The notes under the pieces were generated by a model. It was given only the letters and a program-made list of their open reading frames with translations. It did not search any database and was not told the DNA's origin. Below are positions 10,501-19,552 of a stretch of 64,000 nt of DNA, one piece after another. A program made the position numbers and the translations under genes. This stretch comes from Phyllobacterium sp. OV277 (GTDB taxonomy: Bacteria; Pseudomonadota; Alphaproteobacteria; Rhizobiales; Rhizobiaceae). The number at the start of each line of letters is the position of its first letter. Positions within the stretch are counted from its first letter, which is position 1. The stretch covers positions 372,001 to 436,000 of the forward strand of contig NZ_FNIY01000004.1 of the NCBI RefSeq assembly GCF_900104355.1, written 5' to 3'.

Positions 10501-10517
10501 TTCAATTTTAAATTGAA
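10501..10517. promoter_or_regulatory. Perfect palindrome upstream of the giant gene
   Basis: TTCAATTT-T-AAATTGAA is a perfect 8-bp inverted repeat with a 1-nt centre, ending 14 bp upstream of the TTG start codon of the giant gene. Its position in the presumed leader or promoter suggests an operator. It could also be chance in AT-rich DNA. Confidence 0.4.
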
Positions 10518-11412
10518 CATCTTATTATGCTCAACCTTGGGTAGTTTAACCGGATACAGCGTTCAAGGCGCTGGAAAGCGCAACAGAACGCAAAAACGAA
10601 AAACCCCCAGCCCCACACTGCGCAATCATCAGATCGCACTCTTCTTGTATGCACCCCAATAAGTTGGGGTCAACACACAAATCGGGCTTTTCCGGCCGCA
10701 TACGGAAGCTGAAAATTAGTGTTCACTCATAATTTGGAGCTATTCACCTGGACATCATTCGGAGTACACCAAATCCCTGTCTGTTATCTTGCCGTATGCT
10801 TCTGAAGATAATTCAATTAAATCAATTATTTGGATACTACACCCGAATTTATTCTATTATAGATATTTTGAACATAAATAATCTTCGAAATACCTTTGTA
10901 TTGTCGAGGTACGTGTTGCTGAAATAACACGTGATCCGGAATTTCTACGTCCTATTCGTAAAACCTGATAGAAGTTTGTACAGGCAGATTTGATAGTAAA
11001 ATAATTCATGAAACATGGGCAAATCATAAATGGACAAAAAAGTGGATTAACAGTCTAAAATGCTATCGCGGCAAGTTTGTAAAAACCACCCAGTCAGGAG
11101 AAATTAACTGGATTCGAACGACGCGTGTCTAGATTGGGATGCCGGAGTGGATCAGCGATGATACACTTATGATCCAACCTTGTATCGGAACGATAGAACG
11201 AGAACTAAGTGTAACGCTCATTTCAAATTTGGGCCTCCTGAGCTTTCAAACATTTACCCATTAGAGCCGAATTGGTAGTCGAGAACCGATGTTATCAATT
11301 TGCGGAGCACAATGTGGCCTCAAGTGACAGAGTTTAGTTCGTAATTCGTATTGCCAACTGAAAATTTGCGGATAAAATTCCGCCCGGTTTTGCCTTTATA
11401 GCGAGCAGCGTT
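10518..11412. other. AT-rich noncoding gap with an 18-bp hairpin
   Basis: About 900 bp without a supportable gene and clearly richer in A/T than its neighbours. It presumably holds the promoter of the minus-strand giant gene. At 10653-10670 there is a perfect hairpin, ACCCCAA-TAAG-TTGGGGT, with no T-run, so it is a weak terminator candidate. A 41-codon frame from 11141 lacks a ribosome-binding site and was not called. Confidence 0.6.
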
Positions 11413-11634
11413 ATGACAAAGGAACTGGACCACATACTCAGGTGCCGCGACTGCGGTACGACATATCTCAACATACCGAAGGACGTAAACTCGGACACGC
11501 CAATTCATTGCAGCCGATGCGGTGAATACATGGGCCGTTGGTTCGAAATTGAAACAGAATTTGCCAATCAGGGGGGACAGAGCGGCGTATTCAAAATGGA
11601 CCACGGCCAAATCACTGAAATTGAGGAAAATTAA
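11413..11634 (+). CDS. Small zinc-ribbon protein
   Basis: A 73-residue protein with two CxxC pairs (CRDC and CSRC) about 20 residues apart, the spacing of a zinc-ribbon knuckle, followed by an acidic tail ending EIEEN. No membrane segment or catalytic motif is visible. Small zinc-ribbon proteins of this sort often bind nucleic acid or act as regulators, but the function here is unknown. It stands alone between an AT-rich gap and a converging small gene. The ribosome-binding site is weak (GAGCAG about 5 nt upstream). Confidence 0.7.
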   Translation: MTKELDHILRCRDCGTTYLNIPKDVNSDTPIHCSRCGEYMGRWFEIETEFANQGGQSGVFKMDHGQITEIEEN

Positions 11635-11752
11635 GTTGGAGCGTGGGTTTAACGAGCCTCATTGACGTTCTTCAGAGGAATTGTGCAGCGATTTTATGGC
11701 ATCCGTTTAGGCCCATATAAAATGCCCACACTGATAGATAGCATAAAATCAG

Positions 11753-11920
11753 CTATTCACGTTCATTGGCAACAACAAAGGCGGCTCCGATTCCGGCACC
11801 GATCACTATTCCAGCTCCTATTCCCAAAGGAATAGTTGCCAGTCCGGCAATCCCTAATCCTCCTCCAATTGACACCCCAATCAGCTCGCCTACGGCCATT
11901 GCAAAGTAAATTTCTTTCAT
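11753..11920 (-). CDS. 55-residue glycine-zipper peptide (bacteriocin-like or membrane peptide)
   Basis: A short frame with a very good ribosome-binding site (GGAGG, 8 nt before ATG 11920) encodes 55 residues. The ends are charged (MKEIYF at the start, ANERE at the end) and the centre is a hydrophobic run dense in GxxxG spacings (IGGGLGIAG, LGIGAGIVIGAGIGAA). Glycine-zipper peptides form membrane helical bundles. The pattern recalls the GxxxG helices of class II bacteriocins and also glycine-zipper outer-membrane or stress peptides. There is no double-glycine leader and no adjacent transporter or clear immunity gene, so a bacteriocin role is only a possibility. The next gene upstream on this strand is the DUF982 gene, 143 bp away. 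Confidence 0.65.
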   Translation of the reverse strand: MKEIYFAMAVGELIGVSIGGGLGIAGLATIPLGIGAGIVIGAGIGAAFVVANERE

Positions 11921-12063
11921 GTGCAAGCCTCCGCTCGCCTTGAACGAAAGAGCGCTTCCGAAGTTCCATCAAGCTCGAGATGTCTGGGGAACATCGGTTT
12001 GGCACGAAATCAAATCCATCAGTTATTGCTTGTGTTTCGACCGAGTGAATTATTCAAATTGTG

Positions 12064-12381
12064 TCAGGGTTGCTTATTGGGTTCATGGGAAGATATTTTG
12101 TGCTCAATCGCCTGCGCGATCATTTGCGGACCTGTCCGTTCTTCTACCAAAATATGAACTTCTTGCGCGGCTTCCACAAAGGCAATCCGCGCTTTAGGGT
12201 TAGATATTGTTCCTGCAATAGCACTACGACATGCTTCACATGCCGCGGCGTGTTTTTCGGTTCGGTTTTTTGACCACTGTTCGGTAAGCAACGTCAAAGC
12301 GGCGTGCACATCACGCACCACCAGAATGCGTCCTGTACGAGGCGATTTCACGCTGACATGCTCAAACATCAACTTATCCAT
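12064..12381 (-). CDS. DUF982 domain protein
   Basis: A 105-residue protein with the features of the DUF982 family common in rhizobial genomes: an N-terminal FEHVSVKSPRTGR segment, then RDVHAALTLLTEQW, and a helical C-terminal half (ARIAFVEAAQEVHILVEE). The function of the family is unknown; members are small cytoplasmic proteins. A second possible start (MFEHV) lies five codons in. It lies divergent to xthA, with about 165 bp between the two starts, so both promoters should be in that gap. Confidence 0.75.
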   Translation of the reverse strand: MDKLMFEHVSVKSPRTGRILVVRDVHAALTLLTEQWSKNRTEKHAAACEACRSAIAGTISNPKARIAFVEAAQEVHILVEERTGPQMIAQAIEHKISSHEPNKQP

Positions 12382-12547
12382 AACCGCAAAATGCCTGAAC
12401 TCTGAAGTTGTTCCCGTGGGCGAAAAGATGCCCGGCTATAAGAATGTGCGCAGGGTGATTTGTTCGTGATGTTTACCGAGATTTCGTGGCCGCAGGAACG
12501 TTTCGGGTTGCTGGACATTAGCAAGAGCACAACTGGAGGGAGAACAT

Positions 12548-13327
12548 GTGAAAATCGCAACTTTTAACGTCAACGGCATCAATGGCAGGCTTCCCGTGTT
12601 GCTGCGGTGGCTTAATCAATGTGAACCGGACGTCGTGTGCCTGCAGGAATTAAAAGCGCCAAACGAGAAATTTCCCGAACACGCCCTCGAAAAGGCTGGC
12701 TACGGATCTATCTGGAATGGACAAAAAAGTTGGAACGGCGTGGCTATACTTGCTCGCGATATGGTTCCTATAGAAACCCGTCGCGGATTGCCGGGTGACG
12801 AAAAAGACAGTCAAAGCCGTTATATTGAAGCTGCGATCGACGGCATCTTGATAGGCTGCTTATACCTTCCGAATGGCAACCCGGTTCCGGGAGCGAAATT
12901 TGATTACAAACTACGGTGGTTCGAACGGCTCTCCTCCTATGCAGCCGAGTTACTGTCCTTGGATGTTCCAGTGGTGCTTGCAGGCGACTATAACGTCATG
13001 CCGACGGATTTGGACGTGTATGCGCCGGAGCGATGGAGAGATGACGCGCTTTTTCGTCCGGAAGTCCGAACGGCGTTTCATGAGTTAGTCGCTCAAGGAT
13101 GGATTGATGCAGTACGACTATTGCATCCAGACGAGCGCATTTACACATTCTGGAAATATTTTAGAAACGCATTTGCACGCGATGCTGGTCTGCGTATTGA
13201 TCACTTCCTTTTAACGCCTTCCCTCGCGTCCGGCCTTAAGCAAGCGAAAGTCGACAAAAGTGTGCGCAGCTGGGAGCATTCAAGTGACCACGCTCCGGTC
13301 TGGATAGAAGTCCATAAACCGAATTAA
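12548..13327 (+). CDS. xthA: Exodeoxyribonuclease III family AP endonuclease
   Basis: A 259-residue protein of normal length for bacterial ExoIII. It cleaves abasic sites and removes 3' blocking groups in base-excision repair. Family motifs are complete: FNVNGINGR near the start, the metal-binding Glu in CLQELKAP, the active-site segment AGDYNVMPTDLD, RIDHFLLTP, and the terminal SSDHAPVWIE with catalytic Asp-His. The start is GTG 12548, set by GGAGG eight bases upstream. It converges on the acidic small gene downstream. Its closeness to katE fits a loose oxidative-damage neighbourhood, though the two are not an operon. Confidence 0.93.
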   Translation: MKIATFNVNGINGRLPVLLRWLNQCEPDVVCLQELKAPNEKFPEHALEKAGYGSIWNGQKSWNGVAILARDMVPIETRRGLPGDEKDSQSRYIEAAIDGILIGCLYLPNGNPVPGAKFDYKLRWFERLSSYAAELLSLDVPVVLAGDYNVMPTDLDVYAPERWRDDALFRPEVRTAFHELVAQGWIDAVRLLHPDERIYTFWKYFRNAFARDAGLRIDHFLLTPSLASGLKQAKVDKSVRSWEHSSDHAPVWIEVHKPN

Positions 13328-13332
13328 TTACA

Positions 13333-13349
13333 GCGACGAACTTCGTTGC
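13333..13349. terminator. Possible bidirectional hairpin between convergent genes
   Basis: GCGACGAA-C-TTCGTTGC can form an eight-pair stem with one G-U pair, in the 25 bp between the stops of xthA and the converging acidic gene. Flanks are A/T-rich on both sides (ATTAAT). The very short loop makes it imperfect. Confidence 0.35.
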
Positions 13350-13352
13350 GTA

Positions 13353-13619
13353 TTAATCGTTGAATCGTCGGCCTTCACGCTCGGGATCACGAGCGATTTC
13401 ACGCTCCTCTTCATCATCCGGCAAAGCCTCGTCACTTTCCTGATACGGGTTATCGTCATCATCCTCAGAAAGATCGCCAGCATCCTCCGACTCCACCTGA
13501 TGTGTGCCTTGAATTGCCAGATCATCATCTGCAATTACATCATTCGCCTCGATTTCCGTTCCAATTTCATCCGCACCGGGTTTGGTCGCAGAGGATTCTT
13601 TTTTATGTCCACTTGACAT
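13353..13619 (-). CDS. Acidic, low-complexity small protein
   Basis: An 88-residue, strongly acidic, probably disordered protein, with Asp/Glu runs such as SEDDDDNPYQ and DDEEEREIARDPEREGRR. It has no Cys, no signal peptide and no membrane segment. The start at 13619 follows AAAAGGATGTTCT, an acceptable ribosome-binding site. It is the third gene of a compact minus-strand operon behind two tiny membrane-protein genes, 12 bp after the preceding stop. The function is unknown. The charge pattern resembles stress or DNA-mimic-like small proteins, but there is no direct evidence. Confidence 0.72.
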   Translation of the reverse strand: MSSGHKKESSATKPGADEIGTEIEANDVIADDDLAIQGTHQVESEDAGDLSEDDDDNPYQESDEALPDDEEEREIARDPEREGRRFND

Positions 13620-13631
13620 AGAACATCCTTT

Positions 13632-13769
13632 TTACTGGTTGCGGCGGATGACGCGGTTGCCCATCGGCCGCTGTGTGAGTTTAGTGCGCAGCTGCATTAC
13701 AAAGGCGATCACTGCACCCAGCAAAATTGGAGTGCCAACAAGAGCAAGCACCCAGAGAAAATCTTCCAT
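13632..13769 (-). CDS. 45-residue membrane protein
   Basis: Encodes MEDFLWVLALVGTP followed by a hydrophobic helix (ILLGAVIAFVMQL) and a basic tail (RTKLTQRPMGNRVIRRN), the shape of a single-pass inner-membrane microprotein. The ATG overlaps the stop of the gene upstream (TGATG), and AAAGGAG lies about 8 nt before it, so translational coupling is likely. No family was recognised. It is also short enough to be missed by routine gene callers. Confidence 0.65.
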   Translation of the reverse strand: MEDFLWVLALVGTPILLGAVIAFVMQLRTKLTQRPMGNRVIRRNQ

Positions 13770-13915
13770 CACTGCGCTCCTTTCCCGGCTGACTGGTCAA
13801 GCGCATGCGGAGCTGGCTTTCCTTGGGATGCATCGTCAGCAGGTACCAGCCAAAAGAATGTTGCCGCACCGATGAAGAGAATGGCAATTCCAATGAGTAT
13901 TGGTCCTATACGCAT
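13769..13915 (-). CDS. 48-residue membrane or exported microprotein
   Basis: Starts MRIGPILIGIAILFIGAATF, a signal-anchor-like hydrophobic helix, followed by a polar tail rich in Pro, Ala and Gln. GGAGG lies 6 nt before the ATG. It is the first gene of the three-gene operon and overlaps the next by TGATG. The promoter should lie in the roughly 120 bp shared with divergent katE. No family was recognised. Confidence 0.65.
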   Translation of the reverse strand: MRIGPILIGIAILFIGAATFFWLVPADDASQGKPAPHALDQSAGKGAQ

Positions 13916-14037
13916 TTGTGCCTCCAGTTTTGTAGATAACCCTGCGAAGGGGAGATGGTTCCCAAAACACAGCGATTGCGGAACTATCCCCTCCCTTCCG
14001 CCGTTAGAATGACTTGGAACAATGTGGAGGATTTTTC

Positions 14038-16128
14038 ATGTCCAGCTCATTCGACACGGACCGAGGTAATGGCGGCGAGACACATCAACACGTACCCGAG
14101 AAAGGCTCTCATAGTTCGGAAGATCATCTGACGACTAACCAAGGCATTCGCGTCACCGACAACCAGAACAGTCTAAAATCCGGCGAGCGTGGACCAACCT
14201 TGCTGGAAGACTTTGTTCTTCGCGAAAAAATCTTTCATTTCGATCATGAACGCATTCCCGAACGCATTGTCCACGCACGAGGGTCGGCAGCACACGGATA
14301 TTTCGAACTTTACGAATCCTTGGCTGACATTACGAAAGCAGATTTGTTCCAACGGGCAGGCGAAAAGACACCGCTGTTTACGCGGTTTTCCACAGTTGCA
14401 GGCGGCGCGGGTTCCGTGGACACGCCCCGTGATGTCCGGGGCTTCGCAGTCAAATTTTACACCAAGGAGGGCAATTGGGATCTCGTTGGCAACAATATTC
14501 CTGTGTTCTTCATTCAGGACGCCATAAAGTTTCCAGATCTGGTTCATGCGGTAAAGATGGAGGCAGATCGTGCCTTCCCGCAAGCTGGCAGCGCCCATGA
14601 TACATTCTGGGATTGGGCTTCCCTGATGCCCGAAACGACCCACATGCTGATGTGGGCCATGTCGGATCGCACCATCCCCCGTTCCCTGCGCATGATGGAG
14701 GGGTTTGGTATTCATACGTTCCGGCTCATCAACGCGAAGGGCAAATCCACTTTTGTCAAATTCCATTGGAAGCCGAAGCTTGGCCTGCAGTCGACAATCT
14801 GGGATGAAGCGCTCAAACTGCAGGCGGCGGACAATGACTATCACCGCCGCGACTTGTGGGAGGCTATCCATTCCGGCAACTACCCGGAATGGGAACTGGG
14901 TCTCCAGCTGTTTGATCAGGAATTTGCCGATGCCCAGCCATATGACGTGCTGGATGCGACAAAACTGATCCCGGAAGAAGTGATTCCCATCAGGCTGGTC
15001 GGGAGAATGGTTCTTGACCGCAACCCCGATAATTTCTTCGCGGAGACTGAGCAAGCTGCGTATTGCCCGGCGAATATTGTTCCAGGCATCGATTTCTCTA
15101 ACGATCCTCTGCTGCAAGGAAGGCTCTTCAGCTATCTCGACACCCAAAAGTCGCGTCTTGGGACTGCAAACTTTCATCAGCTGCCAATCAATGCACCCAA
15201 GTGCCCGGTCATGAATTTTCAGCGGGACGGGCAGATGCAAATGAACGTTCCAAAGGGGCGGGCCAATTACGAGCCGAACAGTCTGGCTGACCACAATGAG
15301 GAAGGCGGGCCGCGCGAATGTCCGGCAACGGGGTTCAGTACGTTCGAAGGGCGATCCGAGTACAACGAACAGGGCGACAAACTGCGAATTCGCGCCGAAC
15401 TGTTCGCCGATCATTATAGTCAGGCACGTCTGTTCTGGAATTCCCAGCAACCCGCAGAACAAGCGCATATTGCATCGTCATTTGTCTTTGAGTTGTCAAA
15501 GGTGGTTCTTGAGCAGGTCCCCCCGCGTATGGTCGCTAATTTGCGCAATGTCGACGAGGATTTGGCGAAACGCGTGGCGAACGGGCTGGGCATAGAACTT
15601 CCAAAAAAGAATGCAGCCGCGAAAGCACCGCTCGACATGCCTCCCTCACCTGCCCTCAGCATCCACGCCAATATGAAGACGATTTTGGCGGGCCGCACGA
15701 TTGCCGTACTGGTGGCAGACGGAACCGACGCCAGCGACTTGGCCAGGCTTCAAAAATCAATCGAGAAAGCCGGCGCCAAATGTGTATTCGTCTCTCCAAA
15801 GATCGGCGGAGCAACCCTGTCCGATGGTAAGAAAGTCAAAGCTGACGGACAGTTGCTGGGTTCGCCCTCACAGCTGTTTGACGCGGTCGCGGTCTTAACG
15901 GCGAAAGCTGCAACGGAATCTCTATTGAAAGAAGGAGCAGCTGTCCAATGGGTGATGGATGCTTTTGGCCACTTGAAAGCCATTGGGTACACTCGCGACT
16001 CCAAACCACTGCTTGATAAGGCTGGCATCACGCCTGACGAGGGCGTTTTAGACGTGTCCAACGGTTTTGTTGAAGCGGCCGCCAAACGATACTGGGCTCG
16101 CGAACCGGCCGTACGCACCTTGGCATGA
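14038..16128 (+). CDS. katE: Monofunctional catalase, HPII large-subunit type
   Basis: Disproportionates hydrogen peroxide in the cytoplasm. The 696-residue length and a C-terminal DJ-1/PfpI-like domain (from about residue 555, beginning near [11 protein letters not shown]) mark the large-subunit clade. Catalase motifs are present: the distal His (about residue 79) in [13 protein letters not shown], the Asn in [13 protein letters not shown], and the proximal Tyr in [14 protein letters not shown]. The DJ-1-like domain is typically catalytically inert in this family. ATG 14038 is chosen over the upstream in-frame TTG 14014 because TGGAGG lies 7 nt before it. The gene is divergent from the microprotein operon. 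Large antisense frames over it are shadows. Confidence 0.95.
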   Translation: MSSSFDTDRGNGGETHQHVPEKGSHSSEDHLTTNQGIRVTDNQNSLKSGERGPTLLEDFVLREKIFHFDHERIPERIVHARGSAAHGYFELYESLADITKADLFQRAGEKTPLFTRFSTVAGGAGSVDTPRDVRGFAVKFYTKEGNWDLVGNNIPVFFIQDAIKFPDLVHAVKMEADRAFPQAGSAHDTFWDWASLMPETTHMLMWAMSDRTIPRSLRMMEGFGIHTFRLINAKGKSTFVKFHWKPKLGLQSTIWDEALKLQAADNDYHRRDLWEAIHSGNYPEWELGLQLFDQEFADAQPYDVLDATKLIPEEVIPIRLVGRMVLDRNPDNFFAETEQAAYCPANIVPGIDFSNDPLLQGRLFSYLDTQKSRLGTANFHQLPINAPKCPVMNFQRDGQMQMNVPKGRANYEPNSLADHNEEGGPRECPATGFSTFEGRSEYNEQGDKLRIRAELFADHYSQARLFWNSQQPAEQAHIASSFVFELSKVVLEQVPPRMVANLRNVDEDLAKRVANGLGIELPKKNAAAKAPLDMPPSPALSIHANMKTILAGRTIAVLVADGTDASDLARLQKSIEKAGAKCVFVSPKIGGATLSDGKKVKADGQLLGSPSQLFDAVAVLTAKAATESLLKEGAAVQWVMDAFGHLKAIGYTRDSKPLLDKAGITPDEGVLDVSNGFVEAAAKRYWAREPAVRTLA

Positions 16129-16194
16129 ACTTCAAACGCTGCGGCTGCGTTGCCGAGCAACAGGCTTTGACCGAGGAATTCGGGAGGATGTGCT

Positions 16195-16545
16195 ATGGAC
16201 GTCATATGTGGCGTAAACGATGACAAGCGCGTTGATCTTGTTCCAAGATTAATTAAAGCAGCAAACCTGCTGCCAAACTTTCGTCGGATCGAACAACGCA
16301 TCTTATTGCAACAGGCAGCACGGGCCCTTCAGCAAATGCAGCAATCGGCCGGCAAACAGAAAACACCAATCCGAAGTCCAAGCAAACTGCTTGATGATAC
16401 CAGGCAATGCGCGATGTTCATCAGTATTACGCCGTCTGAGGAAATCAGCCGGATTATGCTTTCAACTGCCGAAGAAATCAAAAAATTACAACGATGCGAA
16501 GTATTCAAGGCTTCCTCAATACGAGATCAAAGCGATGTGGAATGA
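16195..16545 (+). CDS. Hypothetical 116-residue protein
   Basis: Starts at ATG 16195 with a strong ribosome-binding site (GGGAGGATGTGCT). The protein is mostly helical and polar, with a Gln-rich segment (LLQQAARALQQMQQSAG). No recognised domain, signal or membrane segment is visible. It follows katE by 66 bp on the same strand and may be co-transcribed. It sits at the edge of the damaged Tn3 region, so it could be a remnant; the good ribosome-binding site favours a gene. Confidence 0.5.
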   Translation: MDVICGVNDDKRVDLVPRLIKAANLLPNFRRIEQRILLQQAARALQQMQQSAGKQKTPIRSPSKLLDDTRQCAMFISITPSEEISRIMLSTAEEIKKLQRCEVFKASSIRDQSDVE

Positions 16546-16653
16546 GGCGAAGCTGGGCCGGGTTCACTGCGGCGACAGCCTTTAGAACAATCCAGGAAAC
16601 CAACATTGTTGAAACCTCCTCAAGGTCGGATAAAATTGCCGTGGGGCTCTTCT

Positions 16654-16882
16654 CTAACGCCGGTTGGGGTTGCCTAATTTGGGATCACGTTTACGGGTAT
16701 ATTCATCAAAACGTGGAAGCTTATCTGCAAACTCAATCCACGGGAGCCGCAGCTTCCAGTAGCCGTGAGCATGAGGCTGAAATCGCTCCGGATGATCAAA
16801 AAAACCTATCGTAATATAGTACTCATCCGGTATGCCTTCGTCATAATAACCAATTGATGAACCACACCGGGCGCAAAAACTA
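16654..16882 (-). pseudogene. C-terminal fragment of a GFA-family (CENP-V/GFA) protein
   Basis: About 76 codons resemble the C-terminal half of GFA-type zinc proteins: a CxxC pair in SFCARCGSSIGYYDEG, then YYITIGFFDHPERFQPHAH and an aromatic tail (LPWIEFADKLPRFDEY). The N-terminal half, with the first zinc ligands, is missing. The fragment is fused in frame to a Tn3 transposase remnant, so the 294-codon open frame here is a chimera and not a working gene of either kind. Confidence 0.7.
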
Positions 16883-18831
16883 TCTTCCCGGAAATGCCAG
16901 ATAGCCATCTGCTGCAACTGACGCCGGGTTATCCCTGGGCACGCTTGGGCCATTTTGGAAAGCCCAAGGTTCGTGGCTTCGGCAATAAGTGCAGCATAGA
17001 ATATCCGCAGATCTGAAGGGGTGCGTCCGGTCTGTAGATGTTCGAACTGAGAACTGAAACCGGTATAACGATCAACGTCTGCGACAAGATCGGTCAGCCG
17101 AATATGGGGCATGATTCCCGCAAGCCGCTTTGCAAAAGCCAGTGCTGCAGCCGTTTCGGTTGTTGAAACCGCAGGCACACGCAATCCTTTTGCTCCGATA
17201 CGGGTATCACTCTGATCCGCCATAAGCCTGTTAGCAGCTTCGCGTAGTTTGCAATCCAGGAGTGCGGAGCGTTCTGCTAGATAAGCTTCCACGTCAGTCG
17301 GTATCGCGACCGGAATCTGAGCATCTGCCTTTATGATCGCAAACGTTTCCTTGGAAATCATATGCTCGTCTATCGCGCGATAGGCACGCGAACCACGGAT
17401 CCATATCTCGCCTGCTGCCAAACGGTTTTTAGTTTCAAGGATCAAGAAGATTTCCAGGAATTTGCGATCAATTGTTGCGCCGCTTCCGAGTATCAGTTTA
17501 CGCCAACGCCGGTCAGCAAGCCGAAGTGCTTTTTTCATCCATGATTGATTTGGCGAGCGTCGTTTGTTTTCCCAAGCCCTTCGAAGTTCCTAAATAGCCT
17601 CAATAAGACTCGTGCCTTGGTTGCTGGCTTCAAGAAGTACAGCAGAAAGAAACTGGGCCGAAAACTTGCGAATACGAGCATAATCATCGCGAAGAAATGG
17701 CAGCCAGCTATCGCTGTTACTGGCACCCGAAAGCTCCAGCGCAGATGCGGACGCACGCGCCAGCTCATCCCACGACGTCAATGTTGTAACCGCCTCTTCG
17801 AGTGAACCATTTTGTTCCTTAGCTTTGCCGAGAGCGGCACCTACAGATGCCCAATACTTTGGCGGCAGATCCAGCATCTTCCTGCATGCGAATATCACGG
17901 GCGGATTGCGCACGTCGAACTGCCCTGCCAACTAATGCTTCAAACATAGCGATGGCAGCATCAGTCAGAGCCATTTCCATTTCGAGCAGAAAGGCGGCAA
18001 GGATAGCGTGGCGGCGTCCAGAGCGCATTTGCTCAAGATTTTGAGCGGTGAGACGCCGGCCTTCCTGAGCCATACGCCTGATGCGATGTGCTGGCACGGG
18101 TTCAAGTATTTCCGGGTTAACGCCAACGTGTCGGACTGCTTCAAGACGTTCGATCACTCTACTCATACCAGTAGTGCCGACTTTACCGGGTGGCTCCCTT
18201 AACCACGATACACCGCTTTGACGTGCCCGAGGTGATGAACCAATGAGGGTCTCCATTCTCACAATGATATCGGGCTTTAGTCTGACTGCTAGCTCTCGTG
18301 GATGATTTCTTCCGCTTCAGTGCAGGCCTTTGCGGCAAGGCGCTCCAGAACTGTAAGGCCTGGGATTATGACTCTCCGACGGCGCATTTGATCGGCTAGC
18401 GCCCGAATGACATGCTTATCCTTGGGCGCGGCGATAGCCACCCCTCGCGCCCATACCAGCAGTTCGTCGCGGATAGGCACCGTTAGATCAACGAAGCCGT
18501 AAACGTGCCGAAGCATTGCGATCTGATCATATCGCGTCGCTATTCGACGTGCAAAATTCACAAGGACTTCAGCGTCAAGTTTTAGCTGATCTGCAAGAAA
18601 TGACAGAGCATTTGAGGGAATCATTTCACCGCGTTGGATGAGGCGGCCGGGATAACGAAGACCGCATAATTGCAAGGCTAGTCCGAGCCTCGTATCGGGG
18701 CGTCGCCGGGAAAGAAGTAACCGATGATCGGCTTCATCCAGAGTCCAATACCGGATAAGCGTATCATCGTCTGTAGGGAGAGCCAGAAAATCATCTCGCT
18801 CTTTGTCCGTGAGTATTAATTGACGCGGCAT
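16883..18831 (-). pseudogene. Tn3-family transposase remnant (frameshifts, stop, lost catalytic C-part)
   Basis: Starts at 18831 with MPRQLILTDKERDDFLALP and the N-terminal domain typical of Tn3-family TnpA, continuing to 18289. The frame then shifts at least twice (18262 to about 17880, then 17931 to 17590) and an in-frame TAG near 17590 interrupts it before the last part (17538 to 16883; IPTDVEAYLAERSALLD, PHIRLTDLVADVDRYTGF). Homology stops at IWHFRED, before the DDE catalytic C-terminal third, where GFA sequence begins. Tn3 TnpA is normally about 1000 residues; roughly 640 codons remain. No resolvase or clear 38-bp inverted repeats were seen. Confidence 0.85.
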
Positions 18832-18978
18832 CGCGCCTCCATGCTGTTATTTTCCTTTCCCTTAAAGGGCAAACGGTAAATGACAGATGTAGAAGCAGAC
18901 ATCTTAAAGATGCGGGGGCGAGGTGGCGCATCAAGTAGCTAGCTTGCTACCGTATATCTGTGCCCCTTGAATGTTCAG

Positions 18979-19137
18979 AGGCCGTATGTTGATATCAACG
19001 ACCCCGAGTATCGGGGCTGGATCGACCTGTTCTTAAAGAAAATGCAGCAAGGGCACGTAGGCTGGGCCTAATACTGGACGGCCTGCAACTTTAACCCCTG
19101 GGGATCCCAATGGGCTATTCGAACGTTAGCCAACTGA
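18979..19137 (+). pseudogene. Possible C-terminal glycosidase (GH5-like) remnant
   Basis: The plus-strand frame reads coherently through one TAA: RPYVDINDPEYRGWIDLFLK, then a stop, then YWTACNFNPWGSQWAI. The second half has the Trp-rich look of the end of a cellulase-like (GH5) barrel. No upstream domain is present. It abuts and slightly overlaps the PAAR gene stop. The call is tentative. Confidence 0.25.
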
Positions 19138-19417
19138 TACCCTGCACTAGCTTTCCGCCATGCTCACAGCCATCATTGACTCGTGCTATTTTTTGGCCAC
19201 TGATCTTTGCAACGGACGAGCCCTCGGTAATGGCTGCTGTTGTCGGTACGCCACTACACAGACACTTTGAGCCAACGGTTGCAATTGGGAGGCCGTTGAC
19301 CTTGACGAAGTTCTGGGGCGTTGAAATTACGGGGCCACCAACATGCTGCCTCGGCCCCGGATCAACCATCGGGCATGTATGCATATGACCTTTGAGTGTT
19401 ACGGGCATTGCTGGCAT
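19115..19417 (-). CDS. PAAR-domain protein (T6SS spike tip)
   Basis: A 100-residue protein matching the PAAR-like class: MPAMPVTLKGHMHTCPMVDP at the start, then HVGGPVISTPQNFVKVNGLP, a conserved Cys region (GSKCLCSG), and INGCEH-type DGCEHGGKLVQG near the end. PAAR proteins form the cone that caps the VgrG trimer and bind a metal through His/Cys residues. It is a bare PAAR domain with no effector extension, so it probably sharpens the spike for the cargo made upstream. It is the last gene of the minus-strand T6SS island, 135 bp after the GNAT gene. Confidence 0.88.
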   Translation of the reverse strand: MPAMPVTLKGHMHTCPMVDPGPRQHVGGPVISTPQNFVKVNGLPIATVGSKCLCSGVPTTAAITEGSSVAKISGQKIARVNDGCEHGGKLVQGISWLTFE

Positions 19418-19552
19418 TTCACTTCCTCATTCATCAATTGCGAACAGTTTCATTTCGCTCTTATTTCAAATTCAGGCCAGGACATGGTTATACCTTGGAA
19501 AAAGGTCTCATCCAACAGGAACAGCAATACGTCTTCATTTGATTTCGAACAT

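Noticed and set aside
10653..10670. ACCCCAA-TAAG-TTGGGGT hairpin as a terminator or IS end
   Set aside because: There is no T-run, no gene ends beside it, and no second copy was seen in the window.
11763..12005. 80-codon minus-strand frame over the glycine-zipper peptide
   Set aside because: It is Arg/Cys-rich out-of-frame translation; the 55-codon frame has the ribosome-binding site and a sensible composition.
14173..15468. 431-codon frame antisense to katE
   Set aside because: katE is unmistakable on the other strand; the antisense frame is a codon-bias artefact without a ribosome-binding site.
15750..16301. 183-codon minus-strand frame over the katE 3' end
   Set aside because: It overlaps the DJ-1-like domain of katE and the next gene and has no recognisable domain.
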